This document shows, one piece after another, positions 9,532-21,240 of a stretch of 64,000 nt of DNA. Source of the DNA: Pseudomonas sp. ATCC 13867 (GTDB taxonomy: Bacteria > Pseudomonadota > Gammaproteobacteria > Pseudomonadales > Pseudomonadaceae); assembly GCF_000349845.1 (NCBI RefSeq), contig NC_020829.1, positions 5,091,001 through 5,155,000 on the forward strand, given 5' to 3'. Both the position numbers and the translations under genes were made by a program. Under the pieces are notes generated by a model. It was not told the DNA's origin and did not search any database. It was given only the letters and a program-made list of their open reading frames with translations. Positions within the stretch are counted from its first letter, which is position 1, and each line of letters begins with the position of its first letter.

Positions 9532-10337
9532 CAGCTGCGCCTCCGGTTGTAGCGGAACAGGACCTTCTCGCCGGCGCGCATGGCCTGGTCGGTGACCAGC
9601 CCGAGGAAGCCCAGCAGAAGGATGTAGCCGATGATGGTGTCGGTCTGGAAGAAGCGCTGGGACACGGTGATGCGGTAGCCCAGGCCGGAGGTGGCGGCCA
9701 CCAGTTCGGCCAGCACCAGCCAGGTCCAGGCCCAGCCGAGGCTGATCCGCAGGGCGTCCCAGATACCCGGCAGCGCGCTGGGCAGGACGATCCTCAGGAG
9801 GATGCGGCGGTCCGGCATGCCGAGGGTGCGGCCGAGGCCGACGAAATCCGCCGGCACCCGCTTGATGGCGTCCATCACCATCAGCACCTGCTGGAAGAAG
9901 GTGCCGATCCAGATGATGAGGAATTTCTGGAAGTCACTGGTACCGGCCCAGAGGATGGTCAGCGGGACGAAGGCGACCACCGGCATGTAGCGCACGAAGT
10001 CCACCAGCGGCTCGGTGGCGGCCTTCCAGAAGCCGTAGCAGCCGGCGAACACGCCGATCACGATGGACATCGCCGAGGACACCAGGAAGGCCACGGCGAT
10101 GCGGTACACGCTGACCTTCAGGTCCGACCACAGGGTGCCGTCGGCGGCCAGCTTGAGCATGCGCGCCCAGACGTCGCCGGGCGCCGGCAGGAAGATCTTC
10201 GGCACCGCGCCGCTGGCGCCGGCCAGCCACCAGAGCAGCGCCAGCAGGACGAACACGGCGCCGCCGATGAGCAGGAAGTGGCGCTGCGCGATCGGCTTGC
10301 CGATGGTGAACAGCGGGTTGGATTTGCGGGCTTTCAT
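9531..10337 (-). CDS. ABC transporter permease, SsuC/TauC type
   Basis: 268 residues with about six membrane helices and the binding-protein-dependent transport inner-membrane domain. The EAA-like cytoplasmic loop reads GLGRTLGMPDRRILLRIVLP, where the ATPase docks. It forms one operon with the ATPase (1-bp overlap) and the binding-protein gene 67 bp upstream. Confidence 0.88.
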   Translation of the reverse strand: MKARKSNPLFTIGKPIAQRHFLLIGGAVFVLLALLWWLAGASGAVPKIFLPAPGDVWARMLKLAADGTLWSDLKVSVYRIAVAFLVSSAMSIVIGVFAGCYGFWKAATEPLVDFVRYMPVVAFVPLTILWAGTSDFQKFLIIWIGTFFQQVLMVMDAIKRVPADFVGLGRTLGMPDRRILLRIVLPSALPGIWDALRISLGWAWTWLVLAELVAATSGLGYRITVSQRFFQTDTIIGYILLLGFLGLVTDQAMRAGEKVLFRYNRRRS

Positions 10338-10404
10338 GTCGGGCTCGTCGAACGGAGAAAGACGCGCGCCGGCTCAGGGCCGGCGCGCAGGGTGTTTCAG
10401 AGGA

Positions 10405-11412
10405 TCAGAGCGCCTCGACGAAGCGCGCGTCGATGGCCTGCGCCGGGGTGACCGGCTGCTGGAGGATGCCGGCTTCGCTGGCGGCCTTCTGGATGTGCTC
10501 GAAGGAACCCTTCTGGAAGGCGCCCTTCAGCTCGGCCTGGTTTTCCTTCACCGAGTAGAAGTGCACGCCGTCGAAGGCACTGGTCAGCTCGGACTCGTCG
10601 GCGCCCACGCCCTTGGCGATGGCGGCGCGGCCTTCGGCGCCCTTCTCGTTGTAGTGCGCAAGACCGGCTTCCCAGCTCTTGATCAGCGCCAGCACCTGGC
10701 CGGGACGCTCCTTCAGGACCTCATCGCGCACCACGAACACGTCGCTGATGATGCCCGGATCATCCGAGCCCTTGTACAGCAGGTTGACCTTGGGGTTCTG
10801 CTGCTTGGCGGCGGACAGGTAAGGCTCGTAGGTCACGGCGGCCGGGACTTGCCCTGCAATCAACGCGCTGCCGGCGTTGGCGGCGGGCATCGGCACCGGC
10901 TGCACGTCGGCGATGGTCAGGCCGGCCTTGCGCAGGGCGCTGTGCAGGAGGATGTCGCTGGTGGTGCCTTCTTCGTAGGCGACCTGCTTGCCCTTGAGGT
11001 CGGCCAGGGTCTTGATCGACGGATCGACGATCAGCGCATCGGCGCTGGTGCTCTGGTCCAGCAGCAGGACGATCTTCACCGGCAGGCCGGCGGCGACCAT
11101 TGCCATCGCGGTATGGGTGGCGAGGTTGCCACCGTCGATCTGGCCGCTGGCCAGGGCGGCGTTCATGTCCTTGTCTTCGGTGAAGTTGACCAGCTCGACC
11201 TGCTCCAGGCCGTTGGCCTTGAAGGCGCCGGTCTGCTCGGCGACATACCACTGGCCGTAGCCCAGCCAGGGCTGCATGCCCATCTTGAAGGTGCCGGCCT
11301 CGGGCTTGGTGTCGGCCTTGATCGGCGCGGCGTGCGCGGCGCCGGCCAGCAACAGGCTGGCGCAGGTGGCCACGGCCAGGTGGCGCAGCGCGGAGGCGAA
11401 GGTGGTGTGCAT
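10405..11412 (-). CDS. ABC transporter substrate-binding protein (NMT1/SsuA-like)
   Basis: 335 residues with a Sec signal peptide (about 1-28, ending AAHAA). The mature part is a two-lobed periplasmic binding protein of the NMT1/SsuA/TauA family: MQPWLGYGQWYVAEQ near the start and the GQIDGGNLATHT and GTTSDILLH ligand-loop regions. First gene of the three-gene importer. No substrate-specific catabolic gene is adjacent, so the ligand cannot be assigned. Confidence 0.85.
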   Translation of the reverse strand: MHTTFASALRHLAVATCASLLLAGAAHAAPIKADTKPEAGTFKMGMQPWLGYGQWYVAEQTGAFKANGLEQVELVNFTEDKDMNAALASGQIDGGNLATHTAMAMVAAGLPVKIVLLLDQSTSADALIVDPSIKTLADLKGKQVAYEEGTTSDILLHSALRKAGLTIADVQPVPMPAANAGSALIAGQVPAAVTYEPYLSAAKQQNPKVNLLYKGSDDPGIISDVFVVRDEVLKERPGQVLALIKSWEAGLAHYNEKGAEGRAAIAKGVGADESELTSAFDGVHFYSVKENQAELKGAFQKGSFEHIQKAASEAGILQQPVTPAQAIDARFVEAL

Positions 11413-11577
11413 GGTCTCTCCCCGGTCATTGTTTTGCAGATACAGGTCCTGCTGGAGCGGCGGGGAGGCTGCGTCGGCCCGGGCCCGCCGTGGGCGGGCA
11501 CAGGCTCACATCGTATCGACGCAAATGCAAAGGTTTTCGCCGCGCTCCGGGCCCGCAGGGAAAGATGCCGGAACCGC

Positions 11578-11985
11578 TCAGGGCTGCGGAATGGCGTCGT
11601 CCTTGAACTGGTCCTTGATGTACTTGATCTCGGTACGGCCGTGGGGCGCCGGCTGTCCGTCTGGACCGATGTTGACGAAGACCATCTTGTCCACCGTGAG
11701 GATGCTCTTGCGGGTGATCTTGTTGCGCACTTCGCAGGTCAGGGTGATCGAGGTGCGGCCGAACTCGGTGGCGGTGATGCCCAGTTCGATGATGTCGCCC
11801 TGGCGTGCGGAACTGACGAAGTTGATCTCGGAGATGAACTTGGTGACCACGCGCTGGTTGCCCAACTGGACGATGGCGTAGATCGCCGCTTCTTCGTCGA
11901 TCCACTTCAGAAGGCTACCGCCGAACAGGGTGCCGTTCGGGTTGAGGTCTTCGGGTTTTACCCATTTGCGGGTGTGGAAATTCAT
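11578..11985 (-). CDS. Acyl-CoA thioesterase, hotdog fold
   Basis: 135 residues from the ATG at 11985, which has AAGGAG six bases upstream; longer forms lack such a site. The single hotdog domain carries the thioesterase pattern NPNGTLFGGSLLKWIDEEAA (helix and active-site Asp) and FVSSARQGDIIELG. Family members cleave acyl-CoA to free acid and CoA in the cytoplasm. Chain-length preference cannot be read from sequence. It lies between the ABC importer and gcdR. Confidence 0.8.
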   Translation of the reverse strand: MNFHTRKWVKPEDLNPNGTLFGGSLLKWIDEEAAIYAIVQLGNQRVVTKFISEINFVSSARQGDIIELGITATEFGRTSITLTCEVRNKITRKSILTVDKMVFVNIGPDGQPAPHGRTEIKYIKDQFKDDAIPQP

Positions 11986-12095
11986 GTGAACTCCTTGGAG
12001 GTTGCACCTTGTGGGCGCGATGACGGGGAAGCCCCGCCGACTATGCAAGTCTGGACCCGGCCGGCGCCAGGCACCTTGCCATGACTCAGAGCCTC

Positions 12096-12295
12096 TTCAA
12101 CATCTTGCGAGCTAGAGCAGAACAAGGCGCAACGACCAGCGGGAGTAACAGCCGAAGGCTGGCCCGAAGGGTGAGCGCCAGCGAATCAAACAGGCTGAAA
12201 AAGCGGAGTTTACGTTCTGTAAATGAGCATTTTCATCGGACTCGCGCTCGAGACTGTTTCCAACGCAGTTATGCCGACGCGCAGCAGATGTTCAG
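12096..12295 (+). repeat. Structured intergenic element, copy A
   Basis: A 200-bp element filling most of the gap between the thioesterase gene and the gcdR stop codon. Ends are inverted (TTCAACATCT at 12096-12105; AGATGTTCAG at 12286-12295). The core at 12203-12229 reads GCGGAGTTTAC, five variable bases, GTAAATGAGCA, so TTTAC/GTAAA can pair. A second, shorter copy lies at 40011-40157. The gcdR stop codon falls inside the 3' arm. I cannot name the family. Confidence 0.7.
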
Positions 12296-13200
12296 CCGAG
12301 GCCGGCTTCGGCTCGGTACCTGGCCGCCTCGTCGACCAGCCAGTCGCGGAAAGCGCCCAGGGTCGCCGATTCCACCTTGCGCTCGGGAATCATCAGGTAA
12401 TAGGCATTTTCGCTCAAATAGGCATGTTGCATCGGCACGATCAGTCTTCCATCGGCCAGCTCGTGCTGGATCAGCATCGGCGGGATCAGCGCCACGCCCA
12501 TGCCATGCATCGCCGCCTGGGCGAGCATGGAGAACAGCTCGTAGCGGGTGCCGCTCATGTCGTGCGCCACGCTCATGCCCAGCGACCCGAACCACTGGCG
12601 CCAGGCGTAGGGCCGGGTGGTCTGCTGCATCAGCGGCAACTCGGCGATCTGCGCCGCCGACAGCGCCATGCGCCCACCCAGCAGCTCCGGGCTGCACACC
12701 GGCACCGGGTTCTCGTGCATGAGGAAGTTGGCCACCGTACCGGACCACGCGCCATCGCCGAAATACAGCGCGGCGTCGAACTCGGTGTCGGCGAAGAGGA
12801 AGGGCCGGGTGCGGTTGGTCAGGTTGACCGTGATTTCCGGGTGCAGGCGCTTGAAGTCCTTCAGCCGCGGCAGCAGCCACTGGGTGGCGAAGGTCGGCAC
12901 CACCGCCAGTTCCAGCGTACCGCCGCCCTGCTGACCCATCACCGCCAGGGTGTCGCGCTCCACGGCATCCAGGCGCTGGGCGACGCGGCGGCTGTAGTTG
13001 AGCCCCGCCTCGGTCAGCTTCACCCCGCGCCGCGAGCGGCGGAACAGCTCGACACCGAGGAACTCCTCCAGCGCGGCGATCTGCCGGCAAATGGCGCTCT
13101 GGGTCAGCGACAGCTCGTCGGCAGCCTTGGTGAAACTCTCGTGGCGGGCGGCGGATTCGAAGGCGACCAACGCCGCGGTGGTCGGAATCTTGCGTCGCAT
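12292..13200 (-). CDS. gcdR: LysR-family regulator, likely GcdR (glutarate catabolism)
   Basis: 302 residues from the ATG at 13200. N-terminal winged helix-turn-helix (about 5-65: FESAARHESFTKAADELSLTQSAICRQIAALE), then a LysR effector-binding domain. It is divergent from gcdH, matching the Pseudomonas arrangement in which GcdR activates glutaryl-CoA dehydrogenase expression in response to glutarate. The N-terminal MRRKIPTTAALVAFE start is typical of the GcvA-like LysR subgroup. A perfect palindrome 34 bp upstream of its start is a candidate operator. The stop codon lies in the arm of repeat element copy A. Confidence 0.82.
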   Translation of the reverse strand: MRRKIPTTAALVAFESAARHESFTKAADELSLTQSAICRQIAALEEFLGVELFRRSRRGVKLTEAGLNYSRRVAQRLDAVERDTLAVMGQQGGGTLELAVVPTFATQWLLPRLKDFKRLHPEITVNLTNRTRPFLFADTEFDAALYFGDGAWSGTVANFLMHENPVPVCSPELLGGRMALSAAQIAELPLMQQTTRPYAWRQWFGSLGMSVAHDMSGTRYELFSMLAQAAMHGMGVALIPPMLIQHELADGRLIVPMQHAYLSENAYYLMIPERKVESATLGAFRDWLVDEAARYRAEAGLG

Positions 13201-13233
13201 CGAATGCCTCTTCGGAATATCGTGATGCACAGG

Positions 13234-13246
13234 ATTCGCTGCGAAT
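13234..13246. promoter_or_regulatory. Palindrome ATTCGCTGCGAAT, candidate GcdR operator
   Basis: Perfect inverted repeat ATTCGC-T-GCGAAT between divergent gcdR and gcdH, 34 bp upstream of gcdR. LysR regulators usually bind interrupted palindromes in such regions. Assignment to GcdR is inferred from position. Confidence 0.5.
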
Positions 13247-13425
13247 GCCTTAAACATAGGCATAAGCGTGGAGCAGCACATCAATCATGCAATTACGGAG
13301 TGACAAAATAGCACAACAGCGTGCGAATTAGTCGGTTGCCCGGCTTCCCGACGGCTGACTAGGATGGCCCACACCGCACCCGCCTAGACTTGTCGGGTCC
13401 TTCATTGTCTGTTCGAGGTTCTCCA

Positions 13426-14607
<1,182 letters not shown>

Positions 14608-14623
14608 AGCCAATGCCCCGCCT

Positions 14624-14684
14624 GTAGGAGCCAGCTTGCTGGCGATCGGTGAATCACCGGCTTCGCGAGCAAGCTCGCTCCTAC
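14624..14684. repeat. REP-type palindromic repeat pair, copy 2
   Basis: Left unit is a variant, GTAGGAGCCAGCTTGCTGGC; right unit is the common form TTCGCGAGCAAGCTCGCTCC. A small palindrome (CGGTGAATCACCG) lies between them. Placed between gcdH and gcoT, so it may modulate mRNA stability within that operon. Confidence 0.85.
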
Positions 14685-14717
14685 AAAGTGCTCGTCACCC
14701 AGCAAAGGAATCCCGCG

Positions 14718-15941
14718 ATGTCCGGTGCCCTTTCCCATATCCGCGTCCTCGACCTCTCCCGCGTACTCGCCGGCCCCTGGGCCGGGCAGATCCTCGCCGA
14801 CCTCGGCGCCGAGGTGATCAAGATCGAGCGCCCGGAACTCGGCGACGACACCCGCCACTGGGGCCCGCCGTTCCTCAAGGACGCCGACGGGCGCGACACC
14901 AGCGAGGCGGCCTACTTCCTGTCGGCCAACCGCAACAAGAAGTCCGTCACCGTCGACTTCACCCAGCCGGAAGGCCAACGCATCGTCCGCGAACTGGCGG
15001 CGAAATCCGACGTGGTGCTGGAAAACTTCAAGGTCGGCGGCCTCAAGGCCTATGGTCTGGATTACGAATCGCTGAAGCAGATCAACCCGAAGCTGATCTA
15101 CTGCTCGATCACCGGCTTCGGCCAGAGCGGGCCCTACGCCAAGCGCCCGGGCTACGACTTCATGATCCAGGCCCTCGGCGGCCTGATGAGCGTCACCGGC
15201 CGCTCCGAGCATGAGGAAGGCGCGGGTCCGGTGAAGGTCGGCGTGGCGCTGACCGACATCCTCACCGGCCTGTACTCCTCCACCGCCGTGCTCGCCGCCC
15301 TCGCCCATCGCGACGTCAGCGGCATCGGCCAGCACATCGACATGGCCCTGCTCGACGTACAGGTCGCCTGCCTGGCCAACCAGACCCTGAACTACCTGAC
15401 CACCGGCATCCCGCCGCGCCGGCTGGGCAACGCGCACCCGAACATCGTGCCGTACCAGGACTTCCCGACCGCGGATGGCGACTTCATCCTCACCGTCGGC
15501 AACGACGGGCAGTTCCGCAAGTTCGCCGAACTGGCCGGCCACCCCGAGTGGGCCGACGACGAGCGCTTCGCCACCAACAAGGCGCGGGTCGCCAACCGCG
15601 ACGTGCTGATCCCGCTGATCCGCCAGTCCACGGTGATGCGCACCACCGCCGAATGGATCGAGATCCTCGAGCGCGCCAGCGTGCCGTGCGGCCCGATCAA
15701 CGACCTGTCGCAGGTCTTCGCCGACCCGCAGGTGATCGCCCGCCAGTTGCGCGTGGACCTGCCGCATCCGCTGGCCGGCAGCGTGCCGCAGGTGGCCAGC
15801 CCGATCCGCCTGTCCGAAACGCCGGTTGAATACCGCAACGCCCCGCCGACCCTCGGCCAGCACACGGCGGAAATTCTCGAAGGCGTGCTCGGGCTCGACG
15901 GTGCCGCGCAAGTGAAACTGCGGGAAAGCAAAGTGATCTGA
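14718..15941 (+). CDS. gcoT: Class III CoA-transferase (glutarate CoA-transferase)
   Basis: 407 residues from the ATG at 14718 (GGAATCCCGCG upstream). Class III (CaiB/BaiF) fold: N-terminal RVLDLSRVLAGPWAGQILADLGAEVIKIE, RNKKSVTVDF, and the catalytic-Asp region YDFMIQALGGLMSVTG. Standing next to gcdH, it is best read as the enzyme that activates glutarate to glutaryl-CoA, taking CoA from another acyl-CoA such as succinyl-CoA. The catalytic family is clear; the substrate is inferred from synteny with known Pseudomonas gcdH-gcoT pairs. Confidence 0.85.
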   Translation: MSGALSHIRVLDLSRVLAGPWAGQILADLGAEVIKIERPELGDDTRHWGPPFLKDADGRDTSEAAYFLSANRNKKSVTVDFTQPEGQRIVRELAAKSDVVLENFKVGGLKAYGLDYESLKQINPKLIYCSITGFGQSGPYAKRPGYDFMIQALGGLMSVTGRSEHEEGAGPVKVGVALTDILTGLYSSTAVLAALAHRDVSGIGQHIDMALLDVQVACLANQTLNYLTTGIPPRRLGNAHPNIVPYQDFPTADGDFILTVGNDGQFRKFAELAGHPEWADDERFATNKARVANRDVLIPLIRQSTVMRTTAEWIEILERASVPCGPINDLSQVFADPQVIARQLRVDLPHPLAGSVPQVASPIRLSETPVEYRNAPPTLGQHTAEILEGVLGLDGAAQVKLRESKVI

Positions 15942-15997
15942 CAGACTGTTCGCCCCCTTGCGAACGATCAGCCCGGCTTTCCCAAGGCCGGTTCTTG

Positions 15998-16033
15998 CGC
16001 CACGGGTAGTCACGGCCCCGTGGCGTATTTTTT
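15998..16033 (+). terminator. Rho-independent terminator after gcoT
   Basis: Stem CGCCACGGG (15998-16006) pairs with CCCGTGGCG (16017-16025) around a 10-base loop, followed by TATTTTTTTG. It separates the gcdH-gcoT unit from the ahcY promoter. Confidence 0.85.
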
Positions 16034-16054
16034 TGTTTCCCCCGACGCCGATCC

Positions 16055-16110
16055 CTGCAGGAGCCAGCTTGCTGGCGAAAGGAGCTTCGCGAGCAATCTG
16101 GCTCCTGCAG
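16055..16110. repeat. REP-type palindromic repeat pair, copy 3
   Basis: CTGCAGGAGCCAG at the left end is perfectly inverted as CTGGCTCCTGCAG at the right end, with REP-like GCTTGCTGGCG and TTCGCGAGCAA inside. It lies between the gcoT terminator and the ahcY promoter. Confidence 0.8.
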
Positions 16111-16211
16111 GTTTGTGGCCGCGTACGATCTGTGCTCGGGCGCAGGAGCGTCCGCCGGTGTGTGGGATCGAGCAGTTCCCCTTCCTAGCAGATCAATGGC
16201 CAACGCCAGGC

Positions 16212-17883
<1,672 letters not shown>

Positions 17884-17962
17884 CAGCAGCTGCAAGCGAT
17901 AAGCCGCAAGCTGCAAGCCAGGTCGCTCCTGCTTGCAGCTTGGAGCTTGCAGCTTGAAGCTG
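17884..17962. repeat. AGCTTGCAGC-type inverted repeat between ahcY and metF
   Basis: A cluster of short direct and inverted GCTGCAAGC units. GCAAGCTGCAAGC (17906-17918) is matched by GCTTGCAGCTTG (17931-17942), so the transcript can fold into a long hairpin. No T-tract follows, so readthrough into metF is likely. It may set relative expression of the two genes. Confidence 0.65.
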
Positions 17963-17980
17963 AGAAGAGAACCTTCTCCT

Positions 17981-18826
17981 ATGTCCCAAGAACGCCGTTT
18001 CAGCTTCGAGTTCTTCCCCGCCAAGACCGAAGCCGGCCATGAAAAACTGCTGGCCACCGCGCGCCAGCTGGCCACGTACAAGCCCGACTTTTTCTCCTGC
18101 ACCTACGGAGCCGGCGGCTCGACCCGCGACCGCACCCTGACCACCGTGCTGCAGCTCGACGGCGACGTGCAGGTACCCACCGCCCCGCACCTGTCCTGCG
18201 TCGGCGACACCAAGGCCGAACTGCGCGCCCTGCTCGCCCACTACAAGGACGCCGGCATCCGCCGCATCGTCGCCCTGCGCGGCGACCTGCCCTCGGGCAT
18301 GGGCATGGCCAGCGGCGAGCTGCGCTACGCCAACGAACTGGTGGAATTCATCCGCGCCGAAACCGGCGATCACTTCCACATCGAAGTTGCCGCCTATCCG
18401 GAAGTTCACCCGCAGGCGCGTAATTTCGAGGATGATCTGGCGAATTTCGTGCGCAAGGTCAAAGCCGGCGCCGACTCTGCCATCACACAATACTTCTTCA
18501 ACGCCGACAGCTACTTCCATTTTGTCGAGCGTGCGGAGAAACTCGGTGTCAGCATTCCGGTCGTACCGGGTATCATGCCGATCACCAACTACACCAAACT
18601 GGCCCGCTTCTCCGACGCCTGTGGCGCGGAAATCCCCCGCTGGATTCGCAAGCAGCTGGAAGCCTACGGCGACGACATCGCCAGCATCCAGGCCTTTGGT
18701 GAGCAGGTCATCACCGAAATGTGCGAACGCCTCCTCGAAGGCGGCGCACCCGGTCTGCATTTCTACACCCTGAACCAGGCTGAACCCAGCCTGGCGCTCT
18801 GGAACAACCTCAAGCTCCCCCGCTGA
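17981..18826 (+). CDS. metF: Methylenetetrahydrofolate reductase
   Basis: 281 residues from the ATG at 17981. MetF TIM-barrel motifs: FSFEFFPAKTEAG (catalytic Glu), SCTYGAGGSTRDRT, ALRGDLPSG, and QYFFNADSYFHFVE. It reduces 5,10-methylene-THF to 5-methyl-THF with FAD, supplying methyl groups for methionine synthesis. It follows ahcY by 97 bp and is probably cotranscribed, so the SAH riboswitch may also influence it. Confidence 0.96.
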   Translation: MSQERRFSFEFFPAKTEAGHEKLLATARQLATYKPDFFSCTYGAGGSTRDRTLTTVLQLDGDVQVPTAPHLSCVGDTKAELRALLAHYKDAGIRRIVALRGDLPSGMGMASGELRYANELVEFIRAETGDHFHIEVAAYPEVHPQARNFEDDLANFVRKVKAGADSAITQYFFNADSYFHFVERAEKLGVSIPVVPGIMPITNYTKLARFSDACGAEIPRWIRKQLEAYGDDIASIQAFGEQVITEMCERLLEGGAPGLHFYTLNQAEPSLALWNNLKLPR

Positions 18827-18980
18827 GGATCATTGCTCCGGGCTTACCGTCCGCGATCCCGGCCAGCGCAACGCCGGCGTATCGTGGACGGGGTGCTTCC
18901 AGCCACCGGCTGAGCGCTCGCCCCGAGCTTGAAATCACGCGCCCTTGAGCCGGCAGGTCGCCGGCCTACAGGAACCCCGC

Positions 18981-20999
18981 ATGTCCTTTTCCTCCCTCGG
19001 TCTCTCCGAGGCCCTGGCTGGCGCCGTTGAAGCCGCCGGCTACGCGCGCCCCACCCCCGTCCAGGAACGCGCCATCCCCGCCGTGCTCCAGGGCCGCGAC
19101 CTGATGGTTGCCGCCCAGACCGGCACCGGCAAGACCGGCGGCTTCGCCCTCCCGGTGCTCGAGCGCCTGTTTCCCGAAGGCCACCCCGACCGCGAACACC
19201 GCCACGGCCCGCGCCAGGCGCGCGTGCTGGTACTGACCCCGACTCGCGAACTGGCCGCCCAGGTGCATGACAGCTTCAAGGTCTACGCCCGCGACCTGCC
19301 CCTGAAAAGCGCCTGCATCTTCGGCGGCGTCGGCATGAATCCCCAGGTCCAGGCCATGTCCAAGGGCGTCGATGTCCTGGTCGCCTGCCCCGGCCGCCTG
19401 CTCGATCTGATCGGTCAGGGCAGCGTCGACCTGTCCCGCGTGGAAATCCTCGTCCTCGACGAAGCCGACCGCATGCTCGACATGGGCTTCATCCACGACG
19501 TCAAGAAGGTCCTCGCCAAGCTGCCGGCCAAGCGCCAGAACCTGCTGTTCTCGGCGACCTTCTCGAAAGACATCATCGACCTCACCAACAAGCTCCTGCA
19601 CAACCCGGAGCGCATCGAGGTCACCCCGCCGAACACCACCGTCGAACGCATCGAACAGCGCGTGTTCCGCATCCCCGCCGTACAGAAGCGCGTCCTGCTG
19701 GCGCACCTGGTGACCGTGGGCGCCTGGGAACAGGTGCTGGTGTTCACCCGCACCAAGCACGGCGCCAACCGCCTCGCCGAGTACCTCTCCAAGCACGGCC
19801 TGCCGGCCGCCGCGATCCACGGCAACAAGAGCCAGAACGCGCGCACCAAGGCCCTGGCCGACTTCAAGGCCAACGACGTGCGCATCCTGGTCGCCACCGA
19901 CATCGCCGCCCGCGGCCTGGACATCGACCAGTTGCCCCACGTGGTCAACTATGAACTGCCCAACGTCGAGGAAGACTACGTCCACCGCATCGGTCGTACC
20001 GGCCGCGCCGGGCGTAGCGGTGAAGCCATCTCGCTGGTGGCTCCGGACGAGGACAAGCTGCTCAAGGCCATCGAACGCCTGACCAAGCAGCGCATCCCCG
20101 ACGGCGACATGCAGGGCTTCGACCCTGACGCCGTGCTGCCGGAAGTCCAGCAGCCCGAGCCGAAGGAGGCGCCGCAGCGCCAGCCGCGCAAGGACAAGGC
20201 CAAGCGGGGCGAGCGCAAGGAGCGCACCAGGGACAAACCCCAGCAGCCGCAGGCCGAAGAGCAACACAACGCCGCTCCTGCCGCAGTCGAAGCCGCCGAA
20301 GGCGACAAGCCGGCCGGCAAGCGCCGCCGCCGTGGCGGCCGGGGCAAGAAGAAAGGTGATGGCCAGGGCGGCGATGCCCAGCCCAATGCCAACGCCCAAC
20401 CGCGCCAACAGAGCCAGGGCCGCCAGCAGCAACAGCCCAAGCAGCAGGCGCGCGCACCGAAGGTCGATCCGGATCGCGATCCGGAAGAGTTCCTCGACGA
20501 CGATTTCGACAACTTCGGCAATCGCGCCGACTACGTCAGCCCGTTCCCGGACAAGGACCAACCGCGCGGCCAGCGTCGCCGTAGCGGCCAAGGCCAAGGC
20601 CAAGGACAGAGCCAGGGGCAAGGCCAACAGCAGCGCAGCCGTGGTCAGGGCGGCGGTCAGGGTCAGGGCCAAAGCCAGAACCGTGGCCAGGGGCAGGGGC
20701 AAGGCCAGGGCAAGGCTGCCAAGAAGCCCGGCGGCGCTCGCGGCCAGGGCCAGGGTGGCAGCCAGGGCAAGCAGGGCCAGCGCAAGCGCGGCGGCAAGGC
20801 ACCGGCCTCGCGCATGAACGATGCCCCGCTGCGCGAGCCGAGCGAATACGGCGCCGCCAAGCCGACCCGTCAGCCGGTGGTGATCAACAAGCGCGACCTG
20901 CTCCGCACCGACCGCTTCCCTACCGCCGAGCAGTTGGAAGAACTGGAACCGCGCCGCAAGACCGAGCGTCCGGCGCTGCTGACCCGCAATCGCGAGTGA
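18981..20999 (+). CDS. rhlE: DEAD-box RNA helicase RhlE2-type with long disordered tail
   Basis: 672 residues from the ATG at 18981. Helicase core (about 1-375): Q motif (PTPVQERAI), Walker A AQTGTGKT (45-52), [12 protein letters not shown] at 160-163, [17 protein letters not shown] and [11 protein letters not shown]. The remaining 300 residues are low complexity: a basic [11 protein letters not shown] patch and a long run of alternating Gly and Gln with Arg and Ser. By gene order (next to metF) this is the P. aeruginosa RhlE2 (PA0428) equivalent, whose unusual C-terminal extension supports association with RNase E. Expected roles are RNA remodelling and turnover. Confidence 0.92.
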   Translation: MSFSSLGLSEALAGAVEAAGYARPTPVQERAIPAVLQGRDLMVAAQTGTGKTGGFALPVLERLFPEGHPDREHRHGPRQARVLVLTPTRELAAQVHDSFKVYARDLPLKSACIFGGVGMNPQVQAMSKGVDVLVACPGRLLDLIGQGSVDLSRVEILVLDEADRMLDMGFIHDVKKVLAKLPAKRQNLLFSATFSKDIIDLTNKLLHNPERIEVTPPNTTVERIEQRVFRIPAVQKRVLLAHLVTVGAWEQVLVFTRTKHGANRLAEYLSKHGLPAAAIHGNKSQNARTKALADFKANDVRILVATDIAARGLDIDQLPHVVNYELPNVEEDYVHRIGRTGRAGRSGEAISLVAPDEDKLLKAIERLTKQRIPDGDMQGFDPDAVLPEVQQPEPKEAPQRQPRKDKAKRGERKERTRDKPQQPQAEEQHNAAPAAVEAAEGDKPAGKRRRRGGRGKKKGDGQGGDAQPNANAQPRQQSQGRQQQQPKQQARAPKVDPDRDPEEFLDDDFDNFGNRADYVSPFPDKDQPRGQRRRSGQGQGQGQSQGQGQQQRSRGQGGGQGQGQSQNRGQGQGQGQGKAAKKPGGARGQGQGGSQGKQGQRKRGGKAPASRMNDAPLREPSEYGAAKPTRQPVVINKRDLLRTDRFPTAEQLEELEPRRKTERPALLTRNRE

Positions 21000-21009
21000 T
21001 GCTGTAGAA

Positions 21010-21038
21010 GAAACCGCCCTCCGGGGCGGTTTCTTTTT
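21010..21038 (+). terminator. Terminator of rhlE
   Basis: GAAACCGCCC (21010-21019) pairs with GGGCGGTTTC (21024-21033) across a TCCG loop and is followed by a T-run, 11 bases after the rhlE stop. Confidence 0.92.
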
Positions 21039-21086
21039 GCCCGCTCGATGGCACACAACGCCGCCGTCGCGTCGTCATTGCTTTTC

Positions 21087-21166
21087 GTAGGAGCGAGGGG
21101 ACGCCTAGTTCTTGCTCGCGAACAACTTCGCAGCGGGGGCTAGTTCGCGAGCAAGCTCGCTCCTAC
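21087..21166. repeat. REP-type palindromic repeat pair, copy 4 (altered left unit)
   Basis: Right unit is the standard TTCGCGAGCAAGCTCGCTCC. The left unit starts GTAGGAGCGAGGGGACGCC before resuming TTGCTCGCGAAC, so its palindrome is interrupted. Copy 5 at 35417 carries nearly the same interruption. Lies at the suspected synteny junction. Confidence 0.8.
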
Positions 21167-21195
21167 AAGAGCCGATCCTCCGCCAGCGGGCAGGC

Positions 21196-21221
21196 ACAAA
21201 AAAGCCGCCCGAAGGCGGCTT
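21196..21221. terminator. Terminator of the polar amino-acid ABC operon
   Basis: AAGCCGCC (21202-21209) pairs with GGCGGCTT (21214-21221). On the minus strand the stem is followed by six T residues, which fits termination after the ATPase gene ending at 21241. Confidence 0.88.
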
Positions 21222-21240
21222 CTTCACCGAGACAGAAGCC

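Noticed and set aside
8755..11412. Assigning the ABC importer to taurine, sulfonate or nitrate
   Set aside because: No substrate-specific enzyme gene is adjacent and binding-protein motifs are not decisive.
10063..12084. Open frame of 673 codons on the plus strand across ABC transporter genes and thioesterase
   Set aside because: Antisense to three recognised genes and without ribosome-binding site or motifs.
12096..12295. Insertion-sequence remnant
   Set aside because: No transposase fragment in any frame. Inverted ends exist, but the covarying stem and landmark order fit a structured repeat better.
18966..21056. Open frame of 696 codons on the minus strand across rhlE
   Set aside because: It is an antisense shadow of a GC-rich gene. 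rhlE has full helicase motifs, while the antisense product is Leu/Ala/Val-rich with no domain.
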